This document shows, piece by piece, positions 12,812 through 24,280 of a DNA stretch of 64,000 bases. This DNA comes from Bryopsis sp. KO-2023 (taxonomy: Eukaryota; Chlorophyta; Ulvophyceae; Bryopsidales; Bryopsidaceae). Location of the stretch: positions 3,410,001 to 3,474,000 of the forward strand of contig BSYQ01000003.1 of NCBI GenBank assembly GCA_030272585.1. The letters are read 5' to 3'. The translations under genes and the position numbers were made by a program. The notes under the pieces are model-generated. The model saw only the letters and a list, made by a program, of their open reading frames with translations, had not been told where the DNA came from and searched no databases. The stretch's first letter is position 1. Each line of letters starts with the position of its first letter.

Positions 12812-13560
12812 GGCGTCGTACTGATGGGTGTCATGTCGAAAGCTGAACGACTCATTGATAGGCATGTTGAAAAGTGGCATTTGGCCCAAAATGAAAGGTT
12901 TAAAGGATTGATCCTTTGAAGCAGGTTATAGGGGTTCACGATGGTGAGCAAGCTGCTATTGGAAGCTTCAGTTTCAGTGGGTAAATTTACTCACTGCCTT
13001 TACTAAGCTGCATGAGTATTTAAACTGAGTGGAGTTCATAAGAAACAATTCTTGTTTCTTTCGTTCCCACATCCACCCTTCCCTTCGAGAGAATTAATTC
13101 AATATTGGAGTATTTTCAAATGGAAAGAGGAAGTTCTTTTTGTCAGCTTGTGTGCCAATGTGCCTGGAGTTTTCTTGATGCAGTTTTTTGGGTTCAGGGT
13201 GTTTTTGGTTAGCTGGAAGTGTTTTCTTAGATGGCTATGTTTTGTTTGCACAACAGGATAGTGGAACTGTGAAACTGGGAACTTTGTTGCTGACACATTA
13301 ATGTGTTGTAATCTTGATGACCAAAAATCTTGGTTTCTTAACTGCAGTCTGGCAGCCATTAGTAACCGACTATAATTGCCACCCGGTGCCATTTCCATGC
13401 ACCTGGGGTGTAGTCTCAGGTCCAGAAGCATTCTCCAATCTATTGCATCCAAATTTAACCATCCCAGCCAGGATCGAAACGAAAGAAGCCACCATGGAAA
13501 GAGTAAACAGCCCCACAGAGATGTCAAACCACAATACCCCTCCAGAACTCAACCAAAAAG
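12812..13560. other. Unique sequence, start of segment X
   Basis: This is the first part of the segment found in the left locus but absent from the inverted copy. It is AT-rich, with no convincing exon or repeat. Confidence 0.4.
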
Positions 13561-15130
13561 CGACCGTCTGAAAAACTGCTTGAAGTGGGGCCTCCACGAA
13601 TTGATCATTATCCTTGCATGGAAGTAGCGTGGCAAATCATTGCTTGATGTCAGGGAGTTCAGGGGGGAGCCTGTCAAAACTGAGACAAAGCTGAGGAAGT
13701 CGACCAAAGTTGACCCGAGGGGCAAGACCACGATCACTTTCGCAAACCAACCCGCTCCAGAATACAGCCATGAGGTGTGAAACCAAACATCCAATAACCC
13801 CGGCTCGGGTTCCACCACGTTGCTGTGCCAAACCCTGGCTTCTTGCACACCAGTCTTTCCAAGGCACCACCCAAAAAATCCGATTGAAACAGCACTACAA
13901 TGATTCCCAGCATGGTGAAAGATGATGTGGATGCCCACAGCACCACAATCAAAATCAACTTGAGATGGCCATGTCAGCCACAAATATGATTGCTGGGATC
14001 AGAACACATAACTGCTTTGGACATTCGATAACATTCCCTTGCAGCCTTCTGCACGCCATTAGAGCACCCATCAAAGCGACGAAGCAAATAAACGGACCCC
14101 ACAAGATTTCGATGATCAATCCGAACAACACGGGGCAATTCTCGACTTCCTCCAATCTCTGGCCGCACAGAATCACCTCCCCAGGCACCCTACACAGCTG
14201 AATTCTGGTATCCACTGCATAACGACCTGCTGTATCCAACAACAAATCTTGCAACATGCCCCCATAGGAATTGGTGCATACATCCAGGTGCTCCAAATTT
14301 CGCATGCCTCCGAATATCAAGGGCAGCAGGATGTACAAATCTTTTGCCCGGAAGGTGAATCTTCTGAGGGACACCAGGTTGGCCCAGCTTTCAGGGAGGG
14401 AGGTTCAGTGGAAAATTTCCAGAGCCTGGAGTTTGGAGGGTGCATTTTTGAATGGCCCTGGAACGAAACCGATTCCGAATAAATGGAGCTCCTCTAGATT
14501 GGCGGGAAGAGCACTCATGTTATACAAAGAAATTCCATCACATCTGATAGTGAGCTTGTGGATGTTTTCCAATACTTCCAACCTGTCCAGCAACCCAGCA
14601 ATAATAAAACAAATTTTCACACACAGTTTTTTATAAATCGCTTTTCATACCTGCCTCGATCAGAAATAATACAAAAATACAAAAATATATATAAAATGTA
14701 AAAATATATAAAAAATAATAAAAATAATAAAAAGGAAATTGAAAAAAAGAATTACTGGCGGTTTTGTTACAGTTTGTACTTTGTTGTGCAAACCAACACC
14801 CATGTTTAACGGGACTCTGAACCAAGCGTTGCAAAGAAACATACCACTGTCGACATCCGTCCCATTGCTGTTTGAAAATTCCAAATCCAGGTCTTTTAGG
14901 CAGGGGCAAATTCTTGAGGGTTTCGACACCACCCTTGTATTTTGTCCAAGTGGGTCCCATCAACTTGACCCATGAAATTCGAAATTCAATATTTTCTGAT
15001 CCAGCAACACAGGTATCTGCATGTCAGGCCATTCCATAGAAAGAAGAAAAACTAGGATAGGCGATGGGATTGTACAGATTGAGCAGCATGGCGATGAGTT
15101 CAGCCTCCTCCGGTGGATAAGCCTGCCCAA
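13560..15130 (-). pseudogene. Leucine-rich-repeat membrane protein, probably decayed
   Basis: Read on the minus strand. An N-terminal cap near 15000-15110 shows AELIAMLLNLYN followed in another frame by WNGLTC, the typical LRR N-cap. An LRR-like exon follows near 14830-14930 (CLKDLDLEFSNSNG), then LRRs at 14405-14620 (LEVLENIHKLTIRCDG, LPANLEELHLFGIGF) and 13955-14404 (LPESWANLVSLRRFTF, MRNLEHLDVCTN), a Cys pair like a C-cap, and a membrane segment (LFGLIIEILWGPFICFVALM). An in-frame TGA at 14405-14407 falls inside a repeat where a tryptophan codon would fit, and a further TGA at 13955-13957 is followed by hydrophobic sequence in another frame (ILIVVLWASTSSFTMLGIIV). Two or more lesions point to a pseudogene, though unrecognised introns could explain part. 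The gene lies wholly in segment X. Confidence 0.5.
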
Positions 15131-16782
15131 AAGTGTAAAAATAGTCGGTTACAAAGGTAATTTGGGGCACTGGAGAGACCAATGCAGCACATATATCAGA
15201 AAAATTGTAAAAATTGGCAGTAAATATAGCTAATGGTGTTGTGACAACATTAATGGTCCCAGCCTAACCAGGACACCCTCACCTTAAGTGTTGCTATTCA
15301 TACATCAATCCAACAGAGCAAACATGGCAGTTCCCCTAAAGAACCACAATGCCTACCAGACCAACATAGACGTCAGGTGTCGTCATACCTGTTGTATGAA
15401 AATTATGGCGATGAGGGCGACTTTCCTCCCCTCATCGTACAATTCTTGCTCTTCCAAGCTGAAAATTCATTCTCACAAAATTTACTGGCCAAACGAGACC
15501 TGAAAGGGATGCAATCAACTGTACATGCGGCCAGAGAGATTTGGACCCACGAGCAGTCTGTCACTCTTCTATATGCTCCGTTTCGATCTGACCAAACTAT
15601 GATCTCTCATAGCAACCAACAAGGAATTCCTGGCCATGGGCTAACATTTTGAGGGCCCTTTTTGGAGATTGAAACCAAAGTCAATAGCAGCTAGTTTCCC
15701 TGGGTGTACCTGCTAAGGTGCTGAAAAAAGCCTTTCAACAAACTCTGATCGCTGCCAGCCACGATTAGCTGATGCCTGCTATGAATGGGGGTTTCAGGGA
15801 CTTCAATACAGGAACTGGCATATTTGTATCTACATATTGCCATCGGCTTGTCCCCTATAATTAAGCCTATTGCTATCTATTCTTACAGAACTGCGCATCA
15901 GGTTAAGTCTTAGCCCTTTTGGAGTTCACAGAAAAGATTGGGGATCTGCGCATGTAATACTTCTTGATTGATTGATTAACAGTATAGGTGTCCTTGGAAT
16001 AGATCGGGTGTCATAGTGTATATCCATACTTATTTTTTCTGCAAATTTACTCATGGATCTTTAGCTCTGATATGAACCCTGGACATTTTAAAAAAGGGGT
16101 GTCCTCCTGGTACAATCAGGTACCAATTAGGTGTTGTATGTATGTGTGGAAGACTTGCAAAAAAATGTCTTTTCAACCATGTGATAATGAAGAACTGTAC
16201 TGTTTAGAATCTGGATTTTGTCTTCCCCTTTTCACAGGTGGTTTCTTTTTCAGCTCGAATAAAATTTGCCCCAAATTTGTGGGCAGAGGATGAAACAATG
16301 TCCTAGACCCCCCCCCCTTTCCCTTTTTCTTTCTTTTTGCCAGATGTTGTGACAGACAGGCTGCCCTCAAGGAGAAGATGGAAAAAGTTGAAGAAACCAA
16401 AGTATACACTTACTGTGGACTTCCTGTTTGCGCTCCTGGTTTCTGACATCATGCTCATTAACACACCTTGCATATTGTTTTGGGCTGGCTACATATTTCC
16501 AATGTAATTCTTACTACTCTTTTTTGTCAGTCAGCTGCTTTCTGTCCTGTAAAACCGAAAAACAAAGGTCACCTCATAGAAAAGTGGTTTGCTGCCTGGA
16601 GTATTTTTCCAAGGGATACCTCTCCCACTTTGGCTCCGATTTATTTATTTTTTCCCTTTTTTATTCGAGTTTAAGGTGGCCAAGGAGCCCAACACCCTGT
16701 CGACACCCGAAAGAAGGCCTCTGGAACCCATCTGGACGTTTCGACGTCTTTGAACCCCTCAGCCCCCTCTTACGGACGGGTC
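15131..16782. other. Unique sequence, rest of segment X
   Basis: Mostly no recognisable content. An open plus-strand frame at 15377-15652 (SSYLLYENYGDEGDFPPLIV) looks protein-like but matches no family I know. A possible terminal exon at 16344-16507 is listed separately. No LTRs, RNA genes or tandem repeats were seen. Confidence 0.35.
16344..16507 (+). CDS. Possible terminal exon of an unresolved membrane protein
   Basis: A pyrimidine tract and CAG at 16341-16343 precede a frame (two leading bases, then GTT GTG ACA) ending in TAA at 16505-16507. It encodes a basic stretch (RLPSRRRWKKLKKPKY) and then a hydrophobic helix (FLFALLVSDIMLINTPCILF). This fits a C-terminal transmembrane exon, but no upstream exon could be tied to it, so it may be chance. 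Confidence 0.2.
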
Positions 16783-17781
16783 CCCGGAAAAAAAGCATAT
16801 GTTCGGATGATCATTAAAAACGTGTTCCCTTTTGGTCGCTGGAAAGCTTGAACCGAGCGAAGGCTCAAAAAAACTCGAAAACATAAGAAAAAAAAAGCAC
16901 GTGACGAAAACATTCCGTTCCACGGAACCAAGGAAAAATATCACACGCGAAAGAAAAGCTTTTCACAAACCTTAAACGAAAAGAGAACACAACGAACTCG
17001 TGAAAAACCCTTCAACGGAAAGAGACTCGTGAATTAAAAACGAAAAAGAACTGGTGAATTATCCCGGGGTGGGTTCGAACCACCACACCACAAGGGTGCC
17101 CCTCCGAAGGGCCGGAACGTTTGGAAGGACCCCGCATTCCCTATCCCCAATTATTGATCATACGCCCGGAACCTTTTTGACGGCTAACCCCACTGGGTGA
17201 TTATAGCCTCTCGCCTTGTTCCTAGTGGGCTCACTATGGCCGTCGAAACGGGAGTGCAAGGTACTCGGGGGGTCGGTCCTTAGAACTTGCCGGGTTCGAA
17301 CTCCCGTCGACTCTTTACACCCAGAAAGAGGAGCGAGCTACGTGACGCAAGGACCTGGCAAGATCGATTCAAGCGTACGTATCGGAAAGTTGATTGACCA
17401 TGATTAGTGAGAACGGTAAAACACAGGTTCTTGCCACGATTCTGTTCAACCTTGATGTGGATTACACTCTGTGGGATGATGCGTTTGAATGAAAGTGTCT
17501 CAGTTCCTAAGTGCAGCCCTTGCTAACTCCCACTGAACTGTTTCCCAACTGCTGACCGACATGCAAACATGCTAACCAACAGAATTCCCTTGTCAATCTA
17601 CCCACATCTCCACCATCCATGTAACAAACGGGTCGCTTGATTCCACAGAAATTAAGTTTTTCCTCCTGACGTTTTCGGTTTCGTGCGGGATCATGCGGGA
17701 TGATGCGATTTCCCGACGCACATGGATCATCCGATCATCCGATTTGATCTTGATCCCCATAATCTAGGATTAAATTTTAGC

Positions 17782-17818
17782 CCTCGTCGACAGCGAATCG
17801 CTGCGCAGCGACGAGAGT
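17782..17818. other. Dyad-symmetric site in block C
   Basis: The 14-base perfect palindrome TCGCTGCGCAGCGA sits within a longer inverted pair CTCGTCG...CGACGAG that could form a hairpin. The palindrome and flanking arms also occur in the right copy near 32829-32866. Its function is unknown; it could be a protein-binding site or the remnant of an element end. Confidence 0.4.
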
Positions 17819-18104
17819 TGTTTCTTCGGCTGTGTTCTCAAGTCGAATAATCGAATTTGCTCAAACATACTGCTCAGAACTCATGAAAAAATCCGGGTCC
17901 TATCGAAAATCCATAAAAAACACAGCCTCTGAAGTTGTTTTTTACAATCACCTTCACTCCTTCACCTTTCAACCCCAGTCTTCTAAATTTTTTTCTTTCC
18001 TTTCCCTTTCAGTTCAAAATTCAGTCACCTTCACCAAGGTCGATACTTTCAAAACAAAATCAACCCTCCCTTCAACAACTTAACGGGTTTTCCTCCCTGA
18101 ATCC

Positions 18105-18440
18105 CTAAAACCGAAAAAATACGATTGGAGGGACTCCGTGCCAATCTGAACATGAACACCTAGGGGGGGGACCTGGGGTTCCAGGTTTTCCACCTGGAGT
18201 TTCAGGTGTTCCAGGGGTGCCAGGAATACCATTGGTTCCAGGGACACCAGGTGTTCCAGGGGTACCATTTGAACCGGGGGGACCTTCAGGTCCAACTGGG
18301 CCCGGATCTCCATCTCTTCCTGGTAGGCAATTCCTGCCGTGCAGAAGTCGCAAGAGGGTCTGTTGGCGATAGAGCGGTGCAAGCAGAAGAAGTAGAAAAA
18401 ACAAACGAACCCAGTCCACAAGAAAGCACTGTGTGTCAGC
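18105..18440 (-). CDS. Collagen-like Gly-X-Y segment with hydrophobic leader (partial)
   Basis: The minus-strand frame shows a strongly hydrophobic leader ([14 protein letters not shown]), a short linker with Cys, then about 13 Gly-X-Y triplets starting [16 protein letters not shown] and passing into GTPGTPG-type repeats. It ends in a Cys-containing piece ([10 protein letters not shown]). Triplet repeats after a signal-like helix are typical of secreted or membrane-anchored collagen-domain proteins. There is no in-frame ATG directly before the leader, so an upstream exon or a broken start is likely, and the 3' end is not resolved. The inverted copy at 30700-30817 has lost nearly all of the triplets. 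Confidence 0.5.
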   Translation of the reverse strand, partial: ADTQCFLVDWVRLFFLLLLLAPLYRQQTLLRLLHGRNCLPGRDGDPGPVGPEGPPGSNGTPGTPGVPGTNGIPGTPGTPETPGGKPGTPGPPPRCSCSDWHGVPPIVFFRF

Positions 18441-19424
18441 ATACCGTTCACAAGAAACCGCACAGCTCTTCAGGTAGAGGGTCGGGCAGGTGTGGAGGAG
18501 GTCACCAGCAGCAGCGATCGAATGGAATCGAATCGAATTGCGGACGTTGCTTGCTGGGCGATCAGAAACGCCGCCACCTTGTCGATCACGACTTCGGGAG
18601 CTGTCGATCCCACTCTTTCGGCGACATATCAGCGACGGAGGGTGCGGCAGAACACTTCCAAGAAGCAGACGAAAAAAAATCTCTCTCAGCGAGGAGGAGG
18701 GGGTTGCAGTGGGTGGTATGCACGCCCCCCATTTTACCCAGGGTGTTGCACTGGAGACTACAGATGTTCCATCAATGAGTCATTAATCGTTGTCAATTCC
18801 AAGCACATCCAAAAAACATCGAAACAGAAAACCCTGGATTCTGCTCCATGATTCATTGACCAGCAAAGGGATCCTCTTGTGTGAAAAGGCATAAAAGGAA
18901 CAGCTGAAGGGGTTGAAAGGTTGGATGCTGGTTTTGTCAGGGTTGATGAGAAATGCAGCTGAAGAGTGAAACTGCTAGATTTTGGGAAACCGAGGTGCAT
19001 GGACACATGCCAACACTTTGGCTTGCGAGTTTGGTTTTGTGTGGAGCCCCGCAACAGTGGCAGATGTTGACGGTTTTTTTTCCCCAAGCATCCCATTCTT
19101 TATCTTGTGAAACTTGAAAATTAAAGGTCAAGGTCGAAAGCAATAATCCCGAAAAACAAAACAAGTGTCGAAAGCTCCTTTGGTTTTTTCTGTTGCACAT
19201 TTTTTTTTTCGCTGCGATCTCAACCCACCCACACACCCCTGTTGCTCTCCGACATAATTAACAGAAAATATATATTCGAAATATTTGAGCCCGCAAACAA
19301 ATCCTGAGAGTTTCAAACAAACTCCTGCCCACAAACAATGCCACTTTTTGTTTTTTTCGTTGCAAGAAAAAAGAAAAGAAAAAGAAAAAGAAAAAAATAA
19401 TGCGAAAGATATTGTGAAACTGCG

Positions 19425-22400
19425 TCATTCCACATGGGTGGGGAACATCGATCCGGTAGCCCTCCTCCTCGCTCTGGCGACTGATTTTATCAAATCCGAT
19501 GCTTCCAATCGATGTCCAATTTCGATGGCAGCTTCATCCCCCAAAGGCAGCTTCCTTCTGTTTAATTTTTTTCACCCACACCAAAAAAACCCACCTCAAA
19601 AGCGAAAGGGCAGTGACTACCAAAAAAGGAAAGTTAGAAAAAAAAACTTTTCAAAAAACCAGAAAACATCCACTGCCACGTATCTTGTTTTCGATTCGGG
19701 AGGAAAAAAAAAGGAGTGACAGAGAGCGACAAGCAGTTCTGTTTATTGTCTCGTTCGTGTTTTTTTCCCTTTGCTTCCTTTGATTTTGATTTTTTAGACT
19801 TTGCCCCACCTTTCTTCTGGACACGAATATTTGTCAAGAAACTCGCTCGACAAAAATTTGATTTCCCAAGCTTTTGTTTGCGGCACCCATTTTTGCTTGG
19901 CATCATCCAGCAAATCTAGATACCTGGCACCACCATTCCACAGACATATTACACCCTCGAATCGTATTTTAGTGTGGGAATTTTGACAGAATTATCCCAG
20001 TAATAGTTCAGGCCACACTAATTTACAGAAAACAAAAAACAAGAAGTGTAGATTTCGGAAATAGTGTGGCAAACACCATTGTCTGTTTCCTGAAATTTCT
20101 GCCCTTCACGGATATAGTGCAGGCTACACTAAACACGATTAAGGGTGCAGCCAGTAAAAAAAAAGCATGCTCCTTCCTTCACCTTCTCACTCTTTCCTTT
20201 TTTTTTTCAAACCCATCATGCTACATCAACATGCTCTAAAATTCTTTTTGCATTTCGTGCAAAAAGAATGGAGGCCGTTTTTTCGCACCGTTTATCTTCT
20301 TTGAGCACCCTTACTGCCCAGCTATCGTTTGGAAATTCAAAGCCCTCGGCCCTCATCTGTTCTATTTCCGTTCTCAAGCTCTGCATACCCCTGGCATCCA
20401 GCCGCTGCAAAGCAGACTGCAAAGTGCAGCTCCCCGTCCAAGCACCATAATTGGAATAAATTCGATATCCAGCATAATAGAGAGGTATGTTCGGCACGGG
20501 CGTTGCCTAAAATTCCCCACACAAAAAAAGAATAATCAACAAAACAATTTAAAATGGGGAATTCTCCATTTGAGAAGAAAAAGGAGAAGCATCTAGAAAG
20601 ACGCACCTACGGCACTTTTTAGTGAGCATCATTACGATTTCAATAACCTTTATTTTTTTTCCTTTTTTTTTCTTGGGGGAGGAGGGGGGGAGAAATTTAT
20701 TCCCCAAAAAATAAAAATAAGAGTATGTGGGCTATGTTGCTACTCACCAGTAGGGGAAGAAGAGGCAAGAATCCCATGCTCCATCCTGCCTGGATAAAAA
20801 AAGAAACAAAAAAAAAATGCAAGACAATCAAAACAATTCTGAACAAAAAAGATGCTCAATAATTGTGGTTCGAGAATAGAAAGCTTTTTTTTGTTTCCTT
20901 CTCAAAATCAAATATAAAAATATCAGACTCGATAATTCACAAATGAATGGCCTGCGAGTTCCAGCCATCATTGCTGCTTACACTGCTGAGTGGGGAGTGA
21001 AACAACCAGGAGCAACAAAATGCGAAACAACTGGCACAGGTTCTTTTCTTTTCCTGACAACAACCTTTTTTTTCCCAATTTTCTTTTACTCACCAAGTGC
21101 AGTTTGTGCTTACTGATGCGCTCCTTCACCAACAGCCTCAGCCGCCTTCTCACAAGCCTTTCAGGCAGACTTTTCTGAAAAAGATGCAACCATAACAAAT
21201 CAAAACAAATAAACGAAAAGTAGGAATGGAACATTTCAAAAAGCAACAATTCCAAGAGTCGGATATTCTTTCCAATTTCCCCCCGGTTTTCCACAGTTGC
21301 ATGGATATTGAAAAATGGCAACTGCGCCATAAAAAAAATGCTCACCGGGTGTATTATTTCCATGCCTTCCACATTGGCTGCACCGGGTATAGACCTCAAG
21401 GATTCTTCTTGGGGGTCTTCCCGGCTGAGAATTCCCTGCGCAATCCTGAGATATCACATAAAAAATGCACATGATGTTGTCAAAACACCCTTGGGGGCTG
21501 CCGAGCGGCCATACTTAATTATAGTTGAAAAAAAAAAAAACTTGATAAAGAAACATAAACAGAAAGGTGTCGTCCAAATATTGCACAAGCGCTCTATCCT
21601 TCAGTCATTCATATTCGGTAGATAAAACCCAAAAAGATATCATTTTGAGGAGCGAAAAAAAGGGGGTTCTTTTCCCTGTCACTGGACCAATGGCCGCATA
21701 ATCGGATTTCCATGGTTAATCTACCCAACTCATGCCAAAAGTGACAGATGAATTGCTGTGCTCTCTTACGGGCAAAGGCACCTTTGCTCAAATTAAGAAG
21801 AAGAAACAAAAAACATTCAATACATGAAAGCCAGTAGAAGAGAAAGGAAAGTTATCGCTGGGATGAAAATTCTTCACTGGTTCATCCTTTTCACCTGTAC
21901 AGCCGATTTCTGAAACTTCCATCCTTGGCATTCTCCAAATCCTCCCAAGTTTTGACAAGCTTTGCCCTAAACTGATTCACACACAAAGGACGCCATTGAG
22001 ACTGAGAACAAGCAATGCAAATTAATAATCATTTGCATTGTGGCTGGAAAAGAAAAAAACATGTTCCGCAGAATTAGCCAGCAGCCTTTCTTCTCGATGC
22101 AAAACTTAAAAGAAATAAAAAAAAATGGCCGTTGATGCTTGCCACTGTTTGGTATTGAGCGACCTCTGTGCTGGATCGATTGATGACCAGCCACATTCAC
22201 CCCAATGTGATAACTTTGTTTTCTCAAAAAAATAGCCAAAAATAGCCGATTTGAAGTTTTTTCAACTATTTTTTTGATGGGGTTGTGAAATCATGTACCT
22301 CTGAGGAGAAAAAACAAAGACAGGGATTGCATTTTAGCAAGAATCTATACCAGAGTTTCGACCTGACGGCCAGGAACTTGCACCCGAAAATAACGCAACG

Positions 22401-22647
22401 TGGCACGCATAGAGTCGTCAAACCAACGAGCTCATCACCTCCAGCGGATCTATTTTTTTTTGTTGCTATCCCTAACCTGTCTTTGTAACTCCTCCCCGAG
22501 CAGTTGAAGTTTGCCCTCGAGACCTATTCCAGAGCGCCAGTCGATCTTTTCGGCGACGAGGGGTCGAGTTTCAGGCGCTATGACGGTCGCGTGGAACAGC
22601 CAGTGTCTGCGAAAAATCGGCAACACCAGGAGCCGAACGAAGGACAT
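19425..22647 (-). CDS. Mitochondrial K+/H+ exchange-related family protein (Mit_KHE1-like), 8 exons, complete
   Basis: Exons on the minus strand: 22477-22647, 21895-22001, 21346-21445, 21094-21174, 20748-20789, 20315-20506, 19810-19955, 19425-19557. All joins are GT-AG and in phase: 972 bp, 323 aa, ATG at 22647-22645, stop TGA. Features typical of the family: a basic N-terminus (MSFVRLLVLPIFRRHWLF), a KLVKTWEDLENAKDGSFRNR block (about residues 70-90), an EESLRSIP motif then an IIHP block, a basic helix (LPERLVRRRLRLLVKERISK), a hydrophobic segment (FLPLLPLLATPVPNIPLYY), an aromatic GYRIYSNYGAWTGS motif, and a C-terminal acidic/helical tail (GDEAAIEIGHRLEASDLI). Yeast relatives are linked to mitochondrial K+/H+ exchange in the inner membrane. 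Exon 7's acceptor has a weak pyrimidine tract. The last three exons are duplicated at 28546-29641. Confidence 0.75.
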
Positions 22648-24280
22648 GGGTGGGGCGAGTTGAGTGCAGGCATTGGCCCATCATGTGTCGTTTTGCGCGA
22701 CATCACACCCAAAAGAAGCCCCCCACCTTCCGTTACGTCAAGTGAGGAATCGTTTGTGATGAATGATTGGTTGGTGGGGATGTGTGTGTTCGATTGCGAA
22801 GGCGCTGCCAGGGTGAAACATTCCTGGTGTTGTGTTTTTGCCCTCGTTTCGCTTCAGCCGTCGATCGCTGGAAAGACGGACGTTGTTGCGTTGTGCGCTT
22901 GATAAGCTTGTGTGTGCAAACACCGCCGCCAGCAAAGATTGAGTGCATCAACGTCATATAAGCGTCATTTCTAACAAGGTCGCATCCTAGCCACGGAATC
23001 CAGGTCGTAAACTTGTTGCCGAATATCCTTCTGAGCCAGTGCTCCGCAACAGATAAAGCTGGATGGCGGAGCGGTGCATTCGGAAAGGCTGAGACGACGC
23101 TGATGGTCGCGCACGCGCGACCAAGAGGACACCCTCAGAGGGAGCTTTTGCAGAGAAACTCCAGCTATTTTTCGAGTCTTGACGGCTGTTTTCGACACAT
23201 TCGACAGGTGTGTCCTTAGTGAACCGCGTTCTTCAACAACTGTTCCGCTGAAAGGTGCAATTTTTTCGAAGGCGGATTCGCATTGGGTGCCTCCACTTTC
23301 GTACCTCCTCACGTTCCATACACCATTGATTTTTGATACCAATATATGTGACGCACACATTCAGGATTTATATTCGCTGGATACATTCTATCATTCAAAA
23401 AGTTCAGTGTTCCGCGAAACGGAACACAACGACCAAGGTCTGGGAGTGATGCTCTTGTCAAAACAGAGCACGACGACTCTGGGATGCTCATTTTGGGGAA
23501 ATATGGACGAAAAAACCCAACGTGCCTCACCAGGACGTTGTCGGAAAGTTCTGTCCGTCTCGTGGAAGGGGAGGAACCGCAACTGCACCCGCGCAGGCCA
23601 CCAAGGCGGATCAGGTGTGCATCGAACTTGAAACAAGGAACGTCGTAACCATAAAGCTACAGTGGTTCTGGCCCAAAACACCTAGAAACCCGGAACGCTG
23701 AGCGTTTTCATTCGAAGGTTGATTGGCGCTCTCGTTCGTGCGAATCGTTCTGTCTGGCCGTCAAAAACGAAACGTGCTGGAGCTGCTTTTCTCTTATTAT
23801 GCCGCCGTGAATATCGACGCAGAGAGTGAGTGATTCTTTGCCTTCGCCGAGTATCCTGTCGTCGCCTCTTTTCTTTTGCCGTCTGGCTTTGGTTTGCTTG
23901 CCTTCCGCCACTCAAGTCTGCCAGTCGAGGTCTGCTTACGTCACTATTCCCTGCTTTGTCAAAGTCATGTGGTTGCTCAGTCCCACGTGGCATATCTATC
24001 CCCCAACTGGTACACCCATCTTCCTATCACACTTCCTGGTGGGGTGTTGTTCTGGAGTTGGGTAGGGTTTTGGCTGGTTCTTGTCGCTTCACCAAATACC
24101 GCTCGTGAATGGTTGCCTCCCACTCATCCCAGTCCCTTTGTCGGTGGCGCTGCGGAAATGTTCTGGCTAATATCCCAGTTGTTGGACCGTAGCGCACCCA
24201 GTTCGCCGACGCTCCGTTACTTCGACAGCCACGACCAATCCCTGACGTTCCTATGGAAAGAGAACTGTCGGTTCCGTTCG
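22648..24280. promoter_or_regulatory. Intergenic region between divergent genes
   Basis: About 1.6 kb separate the minus-strand K+/H+ exchange-related gene from the plus-strand transporter, so it must hold both promoters. It is more GC-rich than the flanks. No family was recognised in the short frames here. An open frame running into the transporter's first exon from about 23880 could extend its N-terminus upstream; an in-frame ATG at 24149 is the alternative start. Confidence 0.4.

Larger units (their letters stand above)
16783..20602 (+). repeat. Duplication block C/B, left copy
   Basis: The inverted partner spans 28456-33622, interrupted there by LTR element E5. The left end of homology is near CCCCGGAAAAAAAGCA at 16783. 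The right end is near AAGCATCTAG at 20602, inside intron 5 of the K+/H+ exchange-related gene. The block carries that gene's last three exons, a collagen-like segment and a stretch with tRNA B-box-like motifs near 17066 and 17290. By eye the copies agree at well above 90 percent outside homopolymers. Confidence 0.85.

Noticed and set aside
13955-14410. Reassigned TGA codon to explain in-frame TGA in the LRR gene
   Set aside because: CTR9 and the other host genes contain no internal TGA and the K+/H+ exchange-related gene ends with TGA, so a standard code and a decayed gene are simpler.
17060-17310. tRNA gene or SINE suggested by GGTTCGAACC-type motifs
   Set aside because: T-stem pairing exists at one site, but no matching acceptor or D arm could be found in either direction; kept only as a note under block C.
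20216-20314. Continuation of exon 6 of the K+/H+ exchange-related gene to the TGA at 20216
   Set aside because: A good donor (GCA|GTAAGG) at 20314 and two further in-phase exons with the family's C-terminal motif make the spliced form more likely; the read-through form could be an alternative product.
22504-24100. Several open frames of 60-150 codons in the divergent intergenic region
   Set aside because: Overlapping frames on both strands with no motif or splice pattern; probably GC-rich chance frames.
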